In this document: in pieces, positions 15,346-24,683 of the stretch
Position numbering within the stretch: position 1 is the stretch's first letter
How the letters are laid out: the number at the start of each line of letters is the position of its first letter
NCBI RefSeq assembly: GCF_003207955.1
Contig: NZ_NOXG01000001.1
Location: 62,001 to 126,000, forward strand
Reading direction: 5' to 3'
DNA: 64,000 nucleotides
Source of the DNA: Novacetimonas pomaceti
Lineage (GTDB): Bacteria; Pseudomonadota; Alphaproteobacteria; Acetobacterales; Acetobacteraceae
The notes under the pieces: generated by a model
What the model saw: the letters and a program-made list of their open reading frames with translations, nothing else
Databases searched by the model: none
What the model was told of the DNA's origin: nothing
Made by a program: the position numbers and the translations under genes

Positions 15346-18087
15346 TCATGGTCCCTTGATGACTTCGGCCATGTCGGCGGGACGCAGCCAGCGGGCGAAT
15401 GCCTTCTGCACGTCCTGTGCCGTCATCTCGTAATAGGCCCTGGCGGCCCTGTTCGCGTTATCCAGCGGCAGTCCCAGGCCGCTGAGCTGCAGGTAGCCGG
15501 CGGCGATCGAATTCAGGCTAGCCTGTTCCAGTGACAGTTCGTGCAGCAGGGCGGACTTTGCCATCGTCAGTTCGTCATCATTAAGGGGATGGGCCTGCAT
15601 ATCGGCCACGTCCCTGATCGCGGCGTCACGTGCCGGCGCGACCTTGGACGGATCGGCCCCGAATGTAATGGAATACGCCGCGCGCTGGCGTGCCCATGTC
15701 AGGCTGCTGCTGACGGTATAGACATATCCCGTGCGCACCCGCAGGTCGCGGTACAGATGGCCGGAGAAACCGCCGCCCAGCGCCTCGTTCCCCAGCGCCA
15801 GGGCGAAATGTTCCGGATTCTGCGCCGTCAGGCCCAGGCTTTCGGCCAGTACCACGCTGTCCTGCAGGCTGGACTGGTCCGGGACGCGTGCGACAGAGGC
15901 ATGGCTGTCGGGGCGGGCGGGCAGGTCCACCTTGGGCGCCGGGCCGGTGGCATGCCAGTCGCCAAAGGTCGCGCGAACCATCTCCAACGCCTTTTGCGGC
16001 GTGATGTCGCCGGTAACCACGATGGTTGTCATGTCGGGACGATAGGCCGTCGCGTAAAAGTCACGACAGTCCTGAAGCGTCAGTTTCATGACCTGCGCCG
16101 GCGTCGCCTGACGCAACGACGGGTCATGCGGAGGATTTATGGCGGATTTGATTGCCCGCCTGACCAGATAATCCGGTGACTGCAGCAGCCCCACCAGCGA
16201 CGATGCGGTATTCATCTGTACCACCTTGAACGCCTTTTCAGGGAAGGCAGGGTGCAGCATGTTGTCAGCCAGCAGGCGCAGGCCCTTTTCAAAGTCCGGG
16301 GTCAGGGTGCTGACACTGAAATCGGAACCGGCATATTCGTTTGCCGCGATATCATCCAGCGCCTTCTGGAAACTGACACGGTCATGGGTCGTCGTGCCGT
16401 ACCGGAACAGTTCATCCGTGATGTCGGACACACCTTCCTTGCCCGCCGCTTCTTCCATGGCGGCGCCTATGCGGATCGAGCCGTACAGGTTGATGGTATG
16501 GCTGACATGGGCGGCCCGGACGATCAGGTGCAGCCCGTTTGGCAGGGTAAAGCTGGATGGTGCAGGTGTGGGGACCGGCGGCGTCAGCGTCATCAGGTCC
16601 TTTTGCGCCCATTGCGGCAGGGCGACCGGATGGTCTGGCGAGGCTGCAAAGGATTCGGAACCGCCAAAGCCCTTGTCCGCCACCGGATGGCCGGAGGCGC
16701 GGGGCGTCAGGATCGCGGTGACGGCGTGCGAGGGATCCAGCACCTCACGCGCAAGGCGATTGACGTCCTCGGGCGTGACGGCGGCATAGGCACTGGCCAC
16801 GTCCTCGGGCGAATCAAGTCCCATGACGGCCACCGCTTCGGACCAGATCGAGGCCAGTCCCGAAATGCTGTTCGCGGAATAGCCCAGATGCGCCAGTTCC
16901 TTGCGCCGCGCCGCATCGACCAGATCCGACGGCACGCCATGCGCGCACAGCGACGCCAGCGTCTCGCGCAGCGTCTGCAACAGGGCGGACGGGTCCTTGC
17001 CCGCCGGGAACGCCGCCAGCGCGATGCCGATCCCCGCATCGGCCTTGGGCGCGTAATCAAATCCGGCCAGCAGCGCCTTGCCCTCGGGGACAAGGTCGTA
17101 AAGCGCGCCGCGCTGGCTCGACAGCACATCCGACAGGATCTGGGCAGTGGCGTAATCATGCGCCCGCAGTCCCGGCATGCGGCTGGCGATGGCGATCAGC
17201 CCGACGGGATAGTCGGTGGGGAAGCTCAGCATCTGCGGCTGCACCGGGCCGGGTGTTACGGTGGGACGCGCGGGCAGGGTGCGCGCGGGCAGCGGGGAGA
17301 AGATGTCACGCACATGCGCCAGCGTCTGATCGGGATCGACATTGCCGGCAATGATCAGGATGGCGTTGTTGGGGGCGTACCAGTCCTGGTAAAAACGGCG
17401 CAGCATGGCCGCGTCCGTGTGATCGAACGAATCGCGTGTTCCCAGCGCGTCATGTTCATAGGGCGTGTGGGCGAACAGGATCGACTGCAGGCGCGACAGG
17501 TACTGGTACCCGGGGCTGGACAGGTCGCGCGACACCTCCTGTTCGATGGCGCCGCGCTCATGCGTCCATTCCTCTTCCGACAGGGTCAGGCCGTTCATGC
17601 GCAACGCCTCGATACGCAGGGCGATATCAAGGTCCTCCGCCGGGGCGGTATAGAAATACTGGGTCGTATTTTCCGTCGTGTCCGCGTTGTAGTTGCCACC
17701 CATCCGCGCGCCGATGGCCGACAGCTGGTCCCTGTCGAGTCCCTTGCTGCCGCGGAACATCATGTGTTCCAGCGCGTGCGCCATGCCGGGATAGCCTTCC
17801 GGCGCGGCGGCGGAGCCGATCAGGTAATTCATTTCCGTCGTGACGACCGGGGCCAGCCGGTCGCGCACGATGATGACCCGCATGCCGTTGGGCAGGGTCG
17901 CGCGTACCACCGGGGCTTCGGCCTGGGCCTGCGTGGCGGGGGCTGGCGCATGCTGCTCCGGCGATGCCGCCAATGCCGGAGTGCAGAGGAAGCTGCTGCC
18001 CGCCATAAGCAGGGAAAACAGCGAAGGGAGCAGACATCTGTTCATGACGGACAGGTTATCCCCGTTCTTGCGACGTGACCAGTTCAT
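15346..18087 (-). CDS. M16 family zinc metallopeptidase, two-domain, exported
   Basis: Pitrilysin/insulinase-type peptidase of about 913 aa. The inverted zinc motif HALEH (His104-His108) is intact. A distal Glu in GAIEQE (182 or 184) lies at the expected spacing, and R/Y pairs of the second, inactive M16 domain are seen in the C-terminal half. Residues 1-40 are a signal peptide (LLMAGSSFLCTPALA), so it acts in the periplasm. ATG 18087 has AAGGA 5 nt upstream; ATG 18045 is the alternative. The open frame further upstream is antisense to the serine hydrolase and rejected. Substrate unknown. Divergent from the next gene across 72 bp. Confidence 0.9.
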   Translation of the reverse strand: MNWSRRKNGDNLSVMNRCLLPSLFSLLMAGSSFLCTPALAASPEQHAPAPATQAQAEAPVVRATLPNGMRVIIVRDRLAPVVTTEMNYLIGSAAAPEGYPGMAHALEHMMFRGSKGLDRDQLSAIGARMGGNYNADTTENTTQYFYTAPAEDLDIALRIEALRMNGLTLSEEEWTHERGAIEQEVSRDLSSPGYQYLSRLQSILFAHTPYEHDALGTRDSFDHTDAAMLRRFYQDWYAPNNAILIIAGNVDPDQTLAHVRDIFSPLPARTLPARPTVTPGPVQPQMLSFPTDYPVGLIAIASRMPGLRAHDYATAQILSDVLSSQRGALYDLVPEGKALLAGFDYAPKADAGIGIALAAFPAGKDPSALLQTLRETLASLCAHGVPSDLVDAARRKELAHLGYSANSISGLASIWSEAVAVMGLDSPEDVASAYAAVTPEDVNRLAREVLDPSHAVTAILTPRASGHPVADKGFGGSESFAASPDHPVALPQWAQKDLMTLTPPVPTPAPSSFTLPNGLHLIVRAAHVSHTINLYGSIRIGAAMEEAAGKEGVSDITDELFRYGTTTHDRVSFQKALDDIAANEYAGSDFSVSTLTPDFEKGLRLLADNMLHPAFPEKAFKVVQMNTASSLVGLLQSPDYLVRRAIKSAINPPHDPSLRQATPAQVMKLTLQDCRDFYATAYRPDMTTIVVTGDITPQKALEMVRATFGDWHATGPAPKVDLPARPDSHASVARVPDQSSLQDSVVLAESLGLTAQNPEHFALALGNEALGGGFSGHLYRDLRVRTGYVYTVSSSLTWARQRAAYSITFGADPSKVAPARDAAIRDVADMQAHPLNDDELTMAKSALLHELSLEQASLNSIAAGYLQLSGLGLPLDNANRAARAYYEMTAQDVQKAFARWLRPADMAEVIKGP

Positions 18088-18159
18088 CCGGGTCCTTGCG
18101 TTGCGGTCGATGTCACTTAATGTATGCGGGGACAGCACGACAGGCGAAGGGGCGGCCGA

Positions 18160-19329
18160 ATGACGGATGCGCGCGCGGATGCCATGCGCGAACGCGTGGT
18201 AAGGGTGATGGATGATGCCGTCGCGTCCGGGCGCCTGGTGGGCGCGGTCGTCATGGTGGCGGCAGGCGGGCGCGTCGTCCTGCGCCACGCCGTGGGGATG
18301 GAGGATCGCGAATCCGCCCGGCCCATGCGCATCGACAGCCGGTTTCGCCTTGCCTCCCTGACGAAGCCGGTGGTGACCGCGCTTGCCCTTGCGATGGCGG
18401 AGCGCGGGATGCTGGACCTGGATGATCCCGTTTCGCGTTACCTGCCGTTTTTTCGTCCCCGCCTGCCAGACGGGGGCGAAACGGAAATCCCCCTTCATCG
18501 CCTCCTCAGCCATAGCAGCGGCCTGTCCTACGGGTTCCAGTTCCCGCGCGATGACAATCCCTATGCCCGCGCCGGGGTTTCGGACGGGCTGGCGGAACCG
18601 GGCCTGTCGTTGCGGGACAATCTGGAGCGGCTGGCGGGGGTGCCGCTGATTTTCGCGCCGGGCACGCGATGGGCCTATTCGCTTGGCCTCGATGTCATGG
18701 GGGGCGTGCTGGAACAGGCGGGGAATGCCGATCTGGCGGAACTGGTGGACCGTCATATCGGGACGCGGCTGGGGGGCTGGACGCGGACGGGCTTTCACGT
18801 CGCCCCTGGCGATACGCTGGCGACCTGTTATGCCGATGCCCGGCCCGTGCCGCAGCGGATGCCCGATTCCTATCGCCTGCCGCGCATCCTGCCCGATGGC
18901 AGGGTCTCGGAAATCCACTTCGTGCCCGATCGCGTCCGCAACCGTGCGTCCTATCCCTCCGGCGGGGCGGGGATGGTGGGAACGGCGGAGGATTTCATGA
19001 CCTTCATCGAGGCGATACGCGCCGGCGGCGGGCCGATCCTGTCCCCTTCATCGGCCATGCGTTTCGGCGCGAACGCTATCGGCGATATCCCTATGGGGCC
19101 GTTTTTCCGTGGCAAGCGCTTCGGGTTTGGCGGGGTCGTCATCAGCGACCCCGTTGCGGCGCGGACGCCGCTTTCGGTTGGCAGCTTTACGTGGGGCGGG
19201 GTTTACGGGCATCAGTGGACGGTGGACCGGGCATGCGGTATTTCCATCGTGATGCTGAGCAATACCGCGCTTGCCGGCATGATCGGCGCGTATCCCGACG
19301 CGGTCGTGCGGGCCGTGTACGGACAATGA
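18160..19329 (+). CDS. Serine hydrolase, beta-lactamase/esterase (class C-like) family
   Basis: The nucleophile motif SLTK is at Ser66-Lys69 and a YSL tyrosine motif follows near residue 170, as in penicillin-recognising enzymes and family VIII esterases. No signal peptide is seen, which argues for a cytoplasmic esterase or peptidase rather than a resistance beta-lactamase. The third motif appears as a divergent WGGVYGHQW near the C-terminus, again esterase-like. GAAGGGG lies upstream of ATG 18160, so the longer frame from 18124 is not used. 389 aa. Substrate unknown. Confidence 0.85.
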   Translation: MTDARADAMRERVVRVMDDAVASGRLVGAVVMVAAGGRVVLRHAVGMEDRESARPMRIDSRFRLASLTKPVVTALALAMAERGMLDLDDPVSRYLPFFRPRLPDGGETEIPLHRLLSHSSGLSYGFQFPRDDNPYARAGVSDGLAEPGLSLRDNLERLAGVPLIFAPGTRWAYSLGLDVMGGVLEQAGNADLAELVDRHIGTRLGGWTRTGFHVAPGDTLATCYADARPVPQRMPDSYRLPRILPDGRVSEIHFVPDRVRNRASYPSGGAGMVGTAEDFMTFIEAIRAGGGPILSPSSAMRFGANAIGDIPMGPFFRGKRFGFGGVVISDPVAARTPLSVGSFTWGGVYGHQWTVDRACGISIVMLSNTALAGMIGAYPDAVVRAVYGQ

Positions 19330-19401
19330 TCGTGCATGCACACACGCCATCGCGGCGGCGTCCGCGGCGCGTGGCGGGACTGGACTGTTACGGGAACTGC
19401 A

Positions 19402-19917
19402 ATGTCTTTTGGTGAACGCGTCAATCAGTTCGATGCATGGCTGCTGGACCGGGTTTTCCAGCCTTTTGCCGATGCGCTTCCCGAACGGGTCTCCGCCATG
19501 GATCTGGGCATGAATTTTCAGGTCGGGTCGATCGTCCTGTCGGCGGTGTCCATTTCCGCCCTGCTGATGCTGGAGGGCATGTCGTTCGACAGCGTCGTCA
19601 CCAACATGCTGGGATGGTGTTTCGAGGTCATCTTCTACATCGGCATACATCGCATGCGCGGGATGGTGCGGCCGGGTTACCTCAATCCGCTGCGCGGGAT
19701 GCTGGCGGGAATGCGCCCGATTTCGATCCCCTTTGCCCTTTACGCCCTTTACCAGGCGGTTACGGCGGACAGGGCCTATGAACTGGCGTTGTGGTTCAAT
19801 TCCCTGTCGCAGATCGTGTTCGTCGCCGGGATTTACCTGATTTCATGCCACATGCCCCCGCCACGCCAGCGTGCGCGGCAGGGATTTGGCCGGGGGCTTC
19901 AGCCCAACGAGACCTGA
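19402..19917 (+). CDS. Small integral membrane protein of unknown function
   Basis: 171 aa. Four likely membrane segments: about residues 36-58 (IVLSAVSISALLML), 66-84 (LGWCFEVIFYIGI), 103-118 (ISIPFALYALYQA) and 133-152 (IVFVAGIYLIS). The N-terminus is soluble and amphipathic, and the C-terminus is basic. I do not recognise the family. The Met at 19402 follows a GGGAA sequence. It lies 72 bp after the serine hydrolase in the same direction and could share its transcript. A 7-bp hairpin without a T-run (19929-19947) lies between it and the converging next gene. Confidence 0.7.
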   Translation: MSFGERVNQFDAWLLDRVFQPFADALPERVSAMDLGMNFQVGSIVLSAVSISALLMLEGMSFDSVVTNMLGWCFEVIFYIGIHRMRGMVRPGYLNPLRGMLAGMRPISIPFALYALYQAVTADRAYELALWFNSLSQIVFVAGIYLISCHMPPPRQRARQGFGRGLQPNET

Positions 19918-19965
19918 TGGCGCAGCATCCCGCGCGTCAGGCGCGGGGGAAAGCCACGCGCGCCT

Positions 19966-20142
19966 TCAGAAATCGATGCAGCGTCCCTTGACGGCCCAGT
20001 CGCCGTAACGGGTGGGTTCCGGTCCCTTGGGGCCGCCACGCTCGTCAGGTTCGGCGGGCTGTTTCAGGACAGCCTTGTCCGCCTCTTCCAGCGCCTTTTC
20101 GGATGTCAGGGATGTGGGGGGGAGGGGTTTCTTGTCGCTCAT
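19966..20142 (-). CDS. SDHAF4/DUF1674 family protein, succinate dehydrogenase assembly factor
   Basis: 58-residue protein whose C-terminus carries the family signature GPEPTRYGDWAVKGRCIDF almost exactly as in alphaproteobacterial and mitochondrial SDHAF4. In mitochondria that family binds flavinated SdhA before complex II is assembled. The same role here is inferred. The Met at 20142 is used (MSDKKPLPP); a TTG at 20184 would add 14 residues without support. The ~80-bp palindromic repeat lies upstream of it. Confidence 0.88.
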   Translation of the reverse strand: MSDKKPLPPTSLTSEKALEEADKAVLKQPAEPDERGGPKGPEPTRYGDWAVKGRCIDF

Positions 20143-20270
20143 GGGACAAAGTGTTGATCCAATCGCGATGTCCGGCAAGGGCAAAAGGACGTGAGCAGCC
20201 GGTCCCTTATCATTCCTGCTTCGCCAGGGGCGTTTCAGGGGACACCCAAGAAACGCCCCATAATCATGAA

Positions 20271-20350
20271 GAAGTTTTTGGTGAAGCTTTTTTCAAAAAG
20301 CTTCGGGGAATGCCGCCTTTCTGAAAAAGGCGACACCCGAAAACGTTTTT
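20271..20350 (-). repeat. Nested palindromic element, copy A
   Basis: An imperfect outer stem (AAGTTTTTGGTG against CACCCGAAAACGTTTTT) encloses two hairpins: GAAGCTTTTT/AAAAAGCTTC (20283-20304) and CGCCTTT/AAAGGCG (20314-20332). Copy B at 38723-38803 is its reverse complement with few changes. Copy A follows the 3' end of the ccm operon (ccmI) on the minus strand. Relative to the gene it follows, it has the same orientation as copy B. It may act as a terminator, a 3' mRNA-stabilising element or a dispersed REP-like repeat. Confidence 0.85.
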
Positions 20351-20380
20351 AGGGAAACGGGTTTAAACCGGTCGCCCGGC

Positions 20381-21103
20381 TTACTGATGCTCCGACTGGG
20401 CGATGCGCTGCTGGACCGCCATCCGCCACGGGGCGTCCGCAGGTGCTGCATCCAGCGCGCGGCGGTAAAGGTCCGCCGTCTCGGGCGAGATGTGGCCGCC
20501 ATCGGCCATTGTCTGCGCCTCTGCCGCGCGGGCGGCGACTTCGGGTTCGAACCTGCTTTCGATGGCCATGCGCCATGCCTGCGCCGCCGCGGCGTAATGG
20601 TCGCGCGCGGCCTCGGCCTGTCCCAGCAGCACATATCCCTGGAATCGGCTGGGATCGTCCGCGGGCATCTGCCGCAGGCTGTCACGCAGCTTGTTGATCA
20701 GGTCGTCGTTGCGATGATCCGCCTTTTCCGCCGCCACCAGACGTGGGGCCAGCGGCTGCGCGGGCAGGGAGGGATGGCCGCATGCCAGGTAAAGCCCCAG
20801 CGAGACGAGGGGCAGCGCCAGCAGCGCCCCTGAAATCGCCAGCGTGGACGCCCCCTTGCGCACGGGCGGCAGCGGCATGCTGTCGGATCCCAGAAGGCGG
20901 CGCTGGATTTCCAGCCGGGCGCTGTCATGTTCGGATGGCGCGATCAGCCCTTCGGCAAGGTCGCGGTCCAGTTCGACCATCTGCGCCTGATGCAGGGCAA
21001 AGGCGCTTTCGCGTTCATCGCGCAGCAGGGTGGTCCTGCGAAACGAGATAAGGCAGGGCAGCAGCGCAATCACGCTGAGCAGGCAGATACCAATCCAGAT
21101 CAT
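20381..21103 (-). CDS. ccmI: Cytochrome c-type biogenesis protein CcmI (CycH)
   Basis: Apocytochrome c chaperone that hands the unfolded apoprotein to the CcmF/CcmH haem lyase. 240 aa: two membrane segments (residues 1-20 and about 88-106) flank a cytoplasmic loop with heptads (RDERESAFALHQAQMVELDRDL). A periplasmic TPR-like region (about 155-235, FQGYVLLGQAEAARDHYAAAAQAW) follows. Last gene of the ccm operon, 7 bp after ccmH and followed by palindromic repeat A. Confidence 0.9.
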   Translation of the reverse strand: MIWIGICLLSVIALLPCLISFRRTTLLRDERESAFALHQAQMVELDRDLAEGLIAPSEHDSARLEIQRRLLGSDSMPLPPVRKGASTLAISGALLALPLVSLGLYLACGHPSLPAQPLAPRLVAAEKADHRNDDLINKLRDSLRQMPADDPSRFQGYVLLGQAEAARDHYAAAAQAWRMAIESRFEPEVAARAAEAQTMADGGHISPETADLYRRALDAAPADAPWRMAVQQRIAQSEHQ

Positions 21104-21110
21104 AATTTTC

Positions 21111-21590
21111 TCAGCGCGGTCGGGTCAGGTCGTCCAACCGCGCACGCTCTGCGTCGGTCAGGGGCGGGGGGGATGATGTCGTCCTGGGGCGGCGGAACGC
21201 GCGCAACGCCACCGCCACGCCCACCAGCAGCGCCAGCACGGGCATCAGCCACAGCAGCAGCGTGCCGGCCGTCAGGGGCGGGCGCAGCCGGATGAAATTG
21301 CCATACCGGTCCACCATCCAGTCCATGACCTGCCTGTTGCTTTCACCTTTGGCGACATGTTCGCGCACCACGTGGCGCAGGTCGCGGGCCAGATCGGCGC
21401 TGCTGTCCTCGATCGATTCGTTCTGGCAGACAAGGCAGCGCAGTTGCGAACCGATGGCCTCCGCGCGCTGTTCCTGCGCCGGATCGGGCAACATTTCGGA
21501 CGGGTCATCGACCGCGCCCGCCACCAGCGGCGCCAGCATGAAGCACAGGGCCAGCGCGATCAGCGCGCGTCGCAGGATACGGACTGTCAT
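21111..21590 (-). CDS. ccmH: Cytochrome c-type biogenesis protein CcmH
   Basis: Thiol reductant that keeps the apocytochrome CXXCH cysteines reduced for haem attachment. The redox motif RCLVCQN has Cys52 and Cys55. Around it lie the family residues SIEDSSADLARDLR and the segment VMDWMVDRYGNFIRLRPP. A signal peptide (1-26) and one membrane span (about 112-132) are visible. 159 aa, the one-domain form, with the TPR part carried separately by ccmI. It overlaps ccmG by four bases. Confidence 0.94.
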   Translation of the reverse strand: MTVRILRRALIALALCFMLAPLVAGAVDDPSEMLPDPAQEQRAEAIGSQLRCLVCQNESIEDSSADLARDLRHVVREHVAKGESNRQVMDWMVDRYGNFIRLRPPLTAGTLLLWLMPVLALLVGVAVALRAFRRPRTTSSPPPLTDAERARLDDLTRPR

Positions 21591-22165
21591 TGTTTCAGGC
21601 GGTCCACCAGTGGCAGGATGGTCGTGCGGATCAGTTCCTCGGTAATCGGGGCGGCGGTGTGCCAGCGTATGATGCCGCCCGGCCCGATCAGGAAGGTTTC
21701 CGGCACGCCCGAGACACCCCAGTCAATGGCCGCAAGGCCGTCGCGGTCGGCCGCAATGCGGGCATAGGGATTGCCCGCGCGCTGCACGAAGCCCATGGCG
21801 TGTTCGGGCTTGTCCTTGTACGCGATGCCCCAGATCGGCACCTGTGCCTTCAGCGCGTTCAGCGTGGGCATTTCCGCCACGCAGGGAATGCACCATGACG
21901 CGAAATAATTGACCAGCACCGGCGTCTTCAGCGCCCGCAGGTCGGCCGCGCCAAAGCCCTGCGACGGGGCCTGGTCCGGCAGGTTGAAGTCCGGCACCGC
22001 GCGGTCGAGGACGGGCGCGTGAATGTCATGCGGATCGAAGGAGCCATGCGTCATGCCCGACAGCATCCGCCAGAAGGCCACGCCCGTCGCCCCGGCAAGG
22101 ACAAGGGGGGTCGCCATCAGCAGCCGTCGCCGCGTGGGGGAGGAGGGGGATGTGTTTCCGCTCAT
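21587..22165 (-). CDS. ccmG: Periplasmic thioredoxin CcmG/DsbE
   Basis: Membrane-anchored thioredoxin that passes electrons to CcmH or the apocytochrome. The active site WCIPC has Cys92/Cys95, preceded by LVNYFAS, and the cis-proline segment GVPETFLI follows. An N-terminal anchor spans about residues 14-32. At 192 aa from Met 22165 it is family length. The longer frame would extend into ccmF and is not used. The start overlaps the ccmF stop (ATGA). Confidence 0.94.
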   Translation of the reverse strand: MSGNTSPSSPTRRRLLMATPLVLAGATGVAFWRMLSGMTHGSFDPHDIHAPVLDRAVPDFNLPDQAPSQGFGAADLRALKTPVLVNYFASWCIPCVAEMPTLNALKAQVPIWGIAYKDKPEHAMGFVQRAGNPYARIAADRDGLAAIDWGVSGVPETFLIGPGGIIRWHTAAPITEELIRTTILPLVDRLKQ

Positions 22166-24141
22166 GCCGATGTCACCATGTTCGCCGCCTGCGCCCGGCG
22201 TGGCGCGCCCACGCGCACCCGACGGTCCGACAGCGACAGGGCGCCGCCAATGGCCATGACAAGCCCGCCCAGCCACATCCACGGCGCCAGCGGGTTGTGA
22301 TGCAGGCGCAGGACATAGGTGGGATCGGCATCCGTGCCATGCTTGTCGCCCAGCACGCCATAGGTGTCGGAAATCAGGTTGGTATGGATCGCGACCTCCG
22401 TCGTGGTCTGGTGCTGGCTTGCGAATGTCCGCTTGGCCGGATGCAGCGTCGTGATCAGGCGGCCGTTATGGCGCACCTCGATCGTGGCGATCATCGCGTC
22501 ATAATTGGGACCCTTCGCATTGCGCACGTCCGTCAGGGTCCACGCATCGCCCGCCAGCATTTCGGTCTGGCCGATATGCACCTCGACAATGCGGTGGCTG
22601 GCCTGTGACATGCCGGCAAGGCCAAGGACCGTCACCCCGACGCCCGCATGCGCCAGCGCCGCGCCGAACACCGCGCGCGGCAGGCTGCGCGCGCGGCGGA
22701 TGCTGGCGGACAGGGGCTGGCGGAACAGGCGCAGGCGTTCGATGACGTCGGTCGCGCTGCTGGCGATCACCCAGACCGCCATCGCGGTCGCAAGGATGGG
22801 CAGGATGTCGCGCATGCGCATGACCGCCACCACCAGCGCCACCAGCGACAGGCCGGCCGCCCACCACAGGCGGCGCAGGACCGGCCACATGTGCGCGCGC
22901 TTCCACGGCATCATCGGGCCAAAGCCCATGAACGCCATCAGCGGGATCGCCAGCGGGATGGTGGTCGCGTCAAAGAACGGCTTGCCTACTGAAATCGTCT
23001 TGCCGAACAGCAGGGACATGAATGGCGGATACATCGTGCCCGTCAGCACCACGGCGCAGATGGAGCACAGCAGGATGTTATTGAGCACCAGCAGCCCCTC
23101 GCGCGAGACGGGGGCGAACAGCCCGCCGGTCGTCAGCTGCGGCGCGCGCATGGCAAACAGCAGCAGCGACCCGCCGATGACCAGCGCCAGCAGCCCGAGG
23201 ATGAAGATGCCGCGCGCCGGGTCGTTGGCGAACGCATGCACGGAATTGAGGATGCCCGAACGCACGAGGAACGTGCCAGACAGGGAGAAGGAGAAGGTGC
23301 CGATCGCCAGCAGCACCGTCCAGATCTTCAGCCCCTCGCGCTTTTCGACCACGATGGCCGAATGCACCAGCGCGGTGCCGGTCAGCCACGGGATGAGGGA
23401 GGCATTTTCCACCGGGTCCCAGAACCAGTAGCCGCCCCAGCCCAGCACGTAATACGACCACCATGACCCCAGCGCGATGCCGCAGGTCAGGAAACACCAT
23501 GCCGCGACGGCCCACGGGCGCACCCACCGGCCCCATGCAGCATCGACCCGCCCTTCGATCAGGGCGGCGATGGCAAAGGCGAACGGCACGGCGAAACCGA
23601 CATAGCCGGTATAGAGAATGGGCGGATGGAACGCGAGGCCGGGATCCTGCAGCAGCGGGTTCATGCCCTGCCCGTCCATCGGCGCGGGCCAGACGCGGGC
23701 AAACGGGTTGGAGGTCAGCAGGCAGAACAGTTCGAACCCCGCCGCGACCCCGCCAAGCACCGCGATCACGCGCGCCTGCAACGCCGATGGCAGGTTGCGC
23801 CCGAACAGCGCCACGGCGCCGCCGCAGATCGACAGGATCATCGCCCACAGCAGGACCGATCCCTCATGATTGCCCCACACGCCGGTAATTTTGTACAGCA
23901 GCGGCTTGTCCACCGCGCTGTTGGCCGCGACGTTCTGGACGGAGAAATCGTTGGTGATCGCCGCATGGATCAGGCAGGCGAAGGACGTGATCAGGCACAG
24001 CATCTGCCCCACCGCCAGGGCGGGGGCAAGGCCCATCAGGCGCGGGTCGCGGCGCTGCGCCCCGATCAGTGGCAGGATGGCCTGCCCGGCGGCGATTCCG
24101 CAGGCCAGCGCAAGGGCGAAATTTCCAAGTTCCGGATTCAT
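22162..24141 (-). CDS. ccmF: Cytochrome c haem lyase subunit CcmF
   Basis: Large polytopic membrane protein (659 aa) that ligates haem to apocytochrome c. The tryptophan-rich WWD domain is plain (GWGGYWFWDPVENASLIPW). About 14-15 hydrophobic spans and a large periplasmic loop near the C-terminus are visible, as expected for the family. The conserved start MNPELGNFALALA at 24141 is used. It sits 8 bp after ccmE. Confidence 0.96.
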   Translation of the reverse strand: MNPELGNFALALACGIAAGQAILPLIGAQRRDPRLMGLAPALAVGQMLCLITSFACLIHAAITNDFSVQNVAANSAVDKPLLYKITGVWGNHEGSVLLWAMILSICGGAVALFGRNLPSALQARVIAVLGGVAAGFELFCLLTSNPFARVWPAPMDGQGMNPLLQDPGLAFHPPILYTGYVGFAVPFAFAIAALIEGRVDAAWGRWVRPWAVAAWCFLTCGIALGSWWSYYVLGWGGYWFWDPVENASLIPWLTGTALVHSAIVVEKREGLKIWTVLLAIGTFSFSLSGTFLVRSGILNSVHAFANDPARGIFILGLLALVIGGSLLLFAMRAPQLTTGGLFAPVSREGLLVLNNILLCSICAVVLTGTMYPPFMSLLFGKTISVGKPFFDATTIPLAIPLMAFMGFGPMMPWKRAHMWPVLRRLWWAAGLSLVALVVAVMRMRDILPILATAMAVWVIASSATDVIERLRLFRQPLSASIRRARSLPRAVFGAALAHAGVGVTVLGLAGMSQASHRIVEVHIGQTEMLAGDAWTLTDVRNAKGPNYDAMIATIEVRHNGRLITTLHPAKRTFASQHQTTTEVAIHTNLISDTYGVLGDKHGTDADPTYVLRLHHNPLAPWMWLGGLVMAIGGALSLSDRRVRVGAPRRAQAANMVTSA

Positions 24142-24149
24142 GGCTGCTA

Positions 24150-24683
24150 TCAGCTTCCGTGCTGCGTGGGACCGGACGTATTCGCGGACGCGTCCCTGGC
24201 GGTCATGGTGTTCCAGCTTGCGGCGTCGGGGGCCTTGCCGTAACGCGGGTCCCATTTGCCGGTGCGGCGCAGTTCCTCGGCCACTTCCTTGGGCATGTAG
24301 GTCTCGTCATGCTTGGCCAGAACCTCGGTCGCGCGCATCGTGCCGTCGGGATTGATCGTGCCCACGGCCACCACGGACTGCCCCTCGCGGAACAGGTCGG
24401 GCAGGATGCCTTCGTAACGCACGGTCACGGCATCCTGTCCGTCGGTGACGTCAAAGATCGCGACAGGCGTATCCTTCACCTTCTCGCGCCGGACGCTGCC
24501 GGCCACCACCATGCCGCCCAAGCGGATCGTGCGGTCCTTTGGCGGCGGTTTCGCATGGACCTGCGACGGCGCCATGAAAAAGACGATGTTGGAGGAAAAC
24601 GCGTTCAGCGTCAGCGCGGCCGCCGAACCCAGTCCGATCAGGCACGCGATCACCAGCCACAGCCGGCGCGTCTTGCGCGTCAT
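24150..24683 (-). CDS. ccmE: Haem chaperone CcmE
   Basis: Carries haem covalently from the CcmABCD complex to CcmF. The haem-attachment motif is LAKHDETY, with His125 and Tyr129. An N-terminal membrane anchor (about 8-28) and the OB-fold body (GGMVVAGSV to AVGTI) are present. 177 aa, with a C-terminal flexible tail. Its ATG overlaps the ccmD stop by four bases. Confidence 0.95.
   Translation of the reverse strand: MTRKTRRLWLVIACLIGLGSAAALTLNAFSSNIVFFMAPSQVHAKPPPKDRTIRLGGMVVAGSVRREKVKDTPVAIFDVTDGQDAVTVRYEGILPDLFREGQSVVAVGTINPDGTMRATEVLAKHDETYMPKEVAEELRRTGKWDPRYGKAPDAASWNTMTARDASANTSGPTQHGS

Noticed and set aside
18088..18918. Longer start for the M16 peptidase
   Set aside because: The extra frame is antisense to the serine hydrolase and would put the signal peptide in mid-protein.
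19929..19947. CCCGCGC/GCGCGGG hairpin between the membrane protein and SDHAF4 genes
   Set aside because: No T-run on either strand, so not supported as a terminator.
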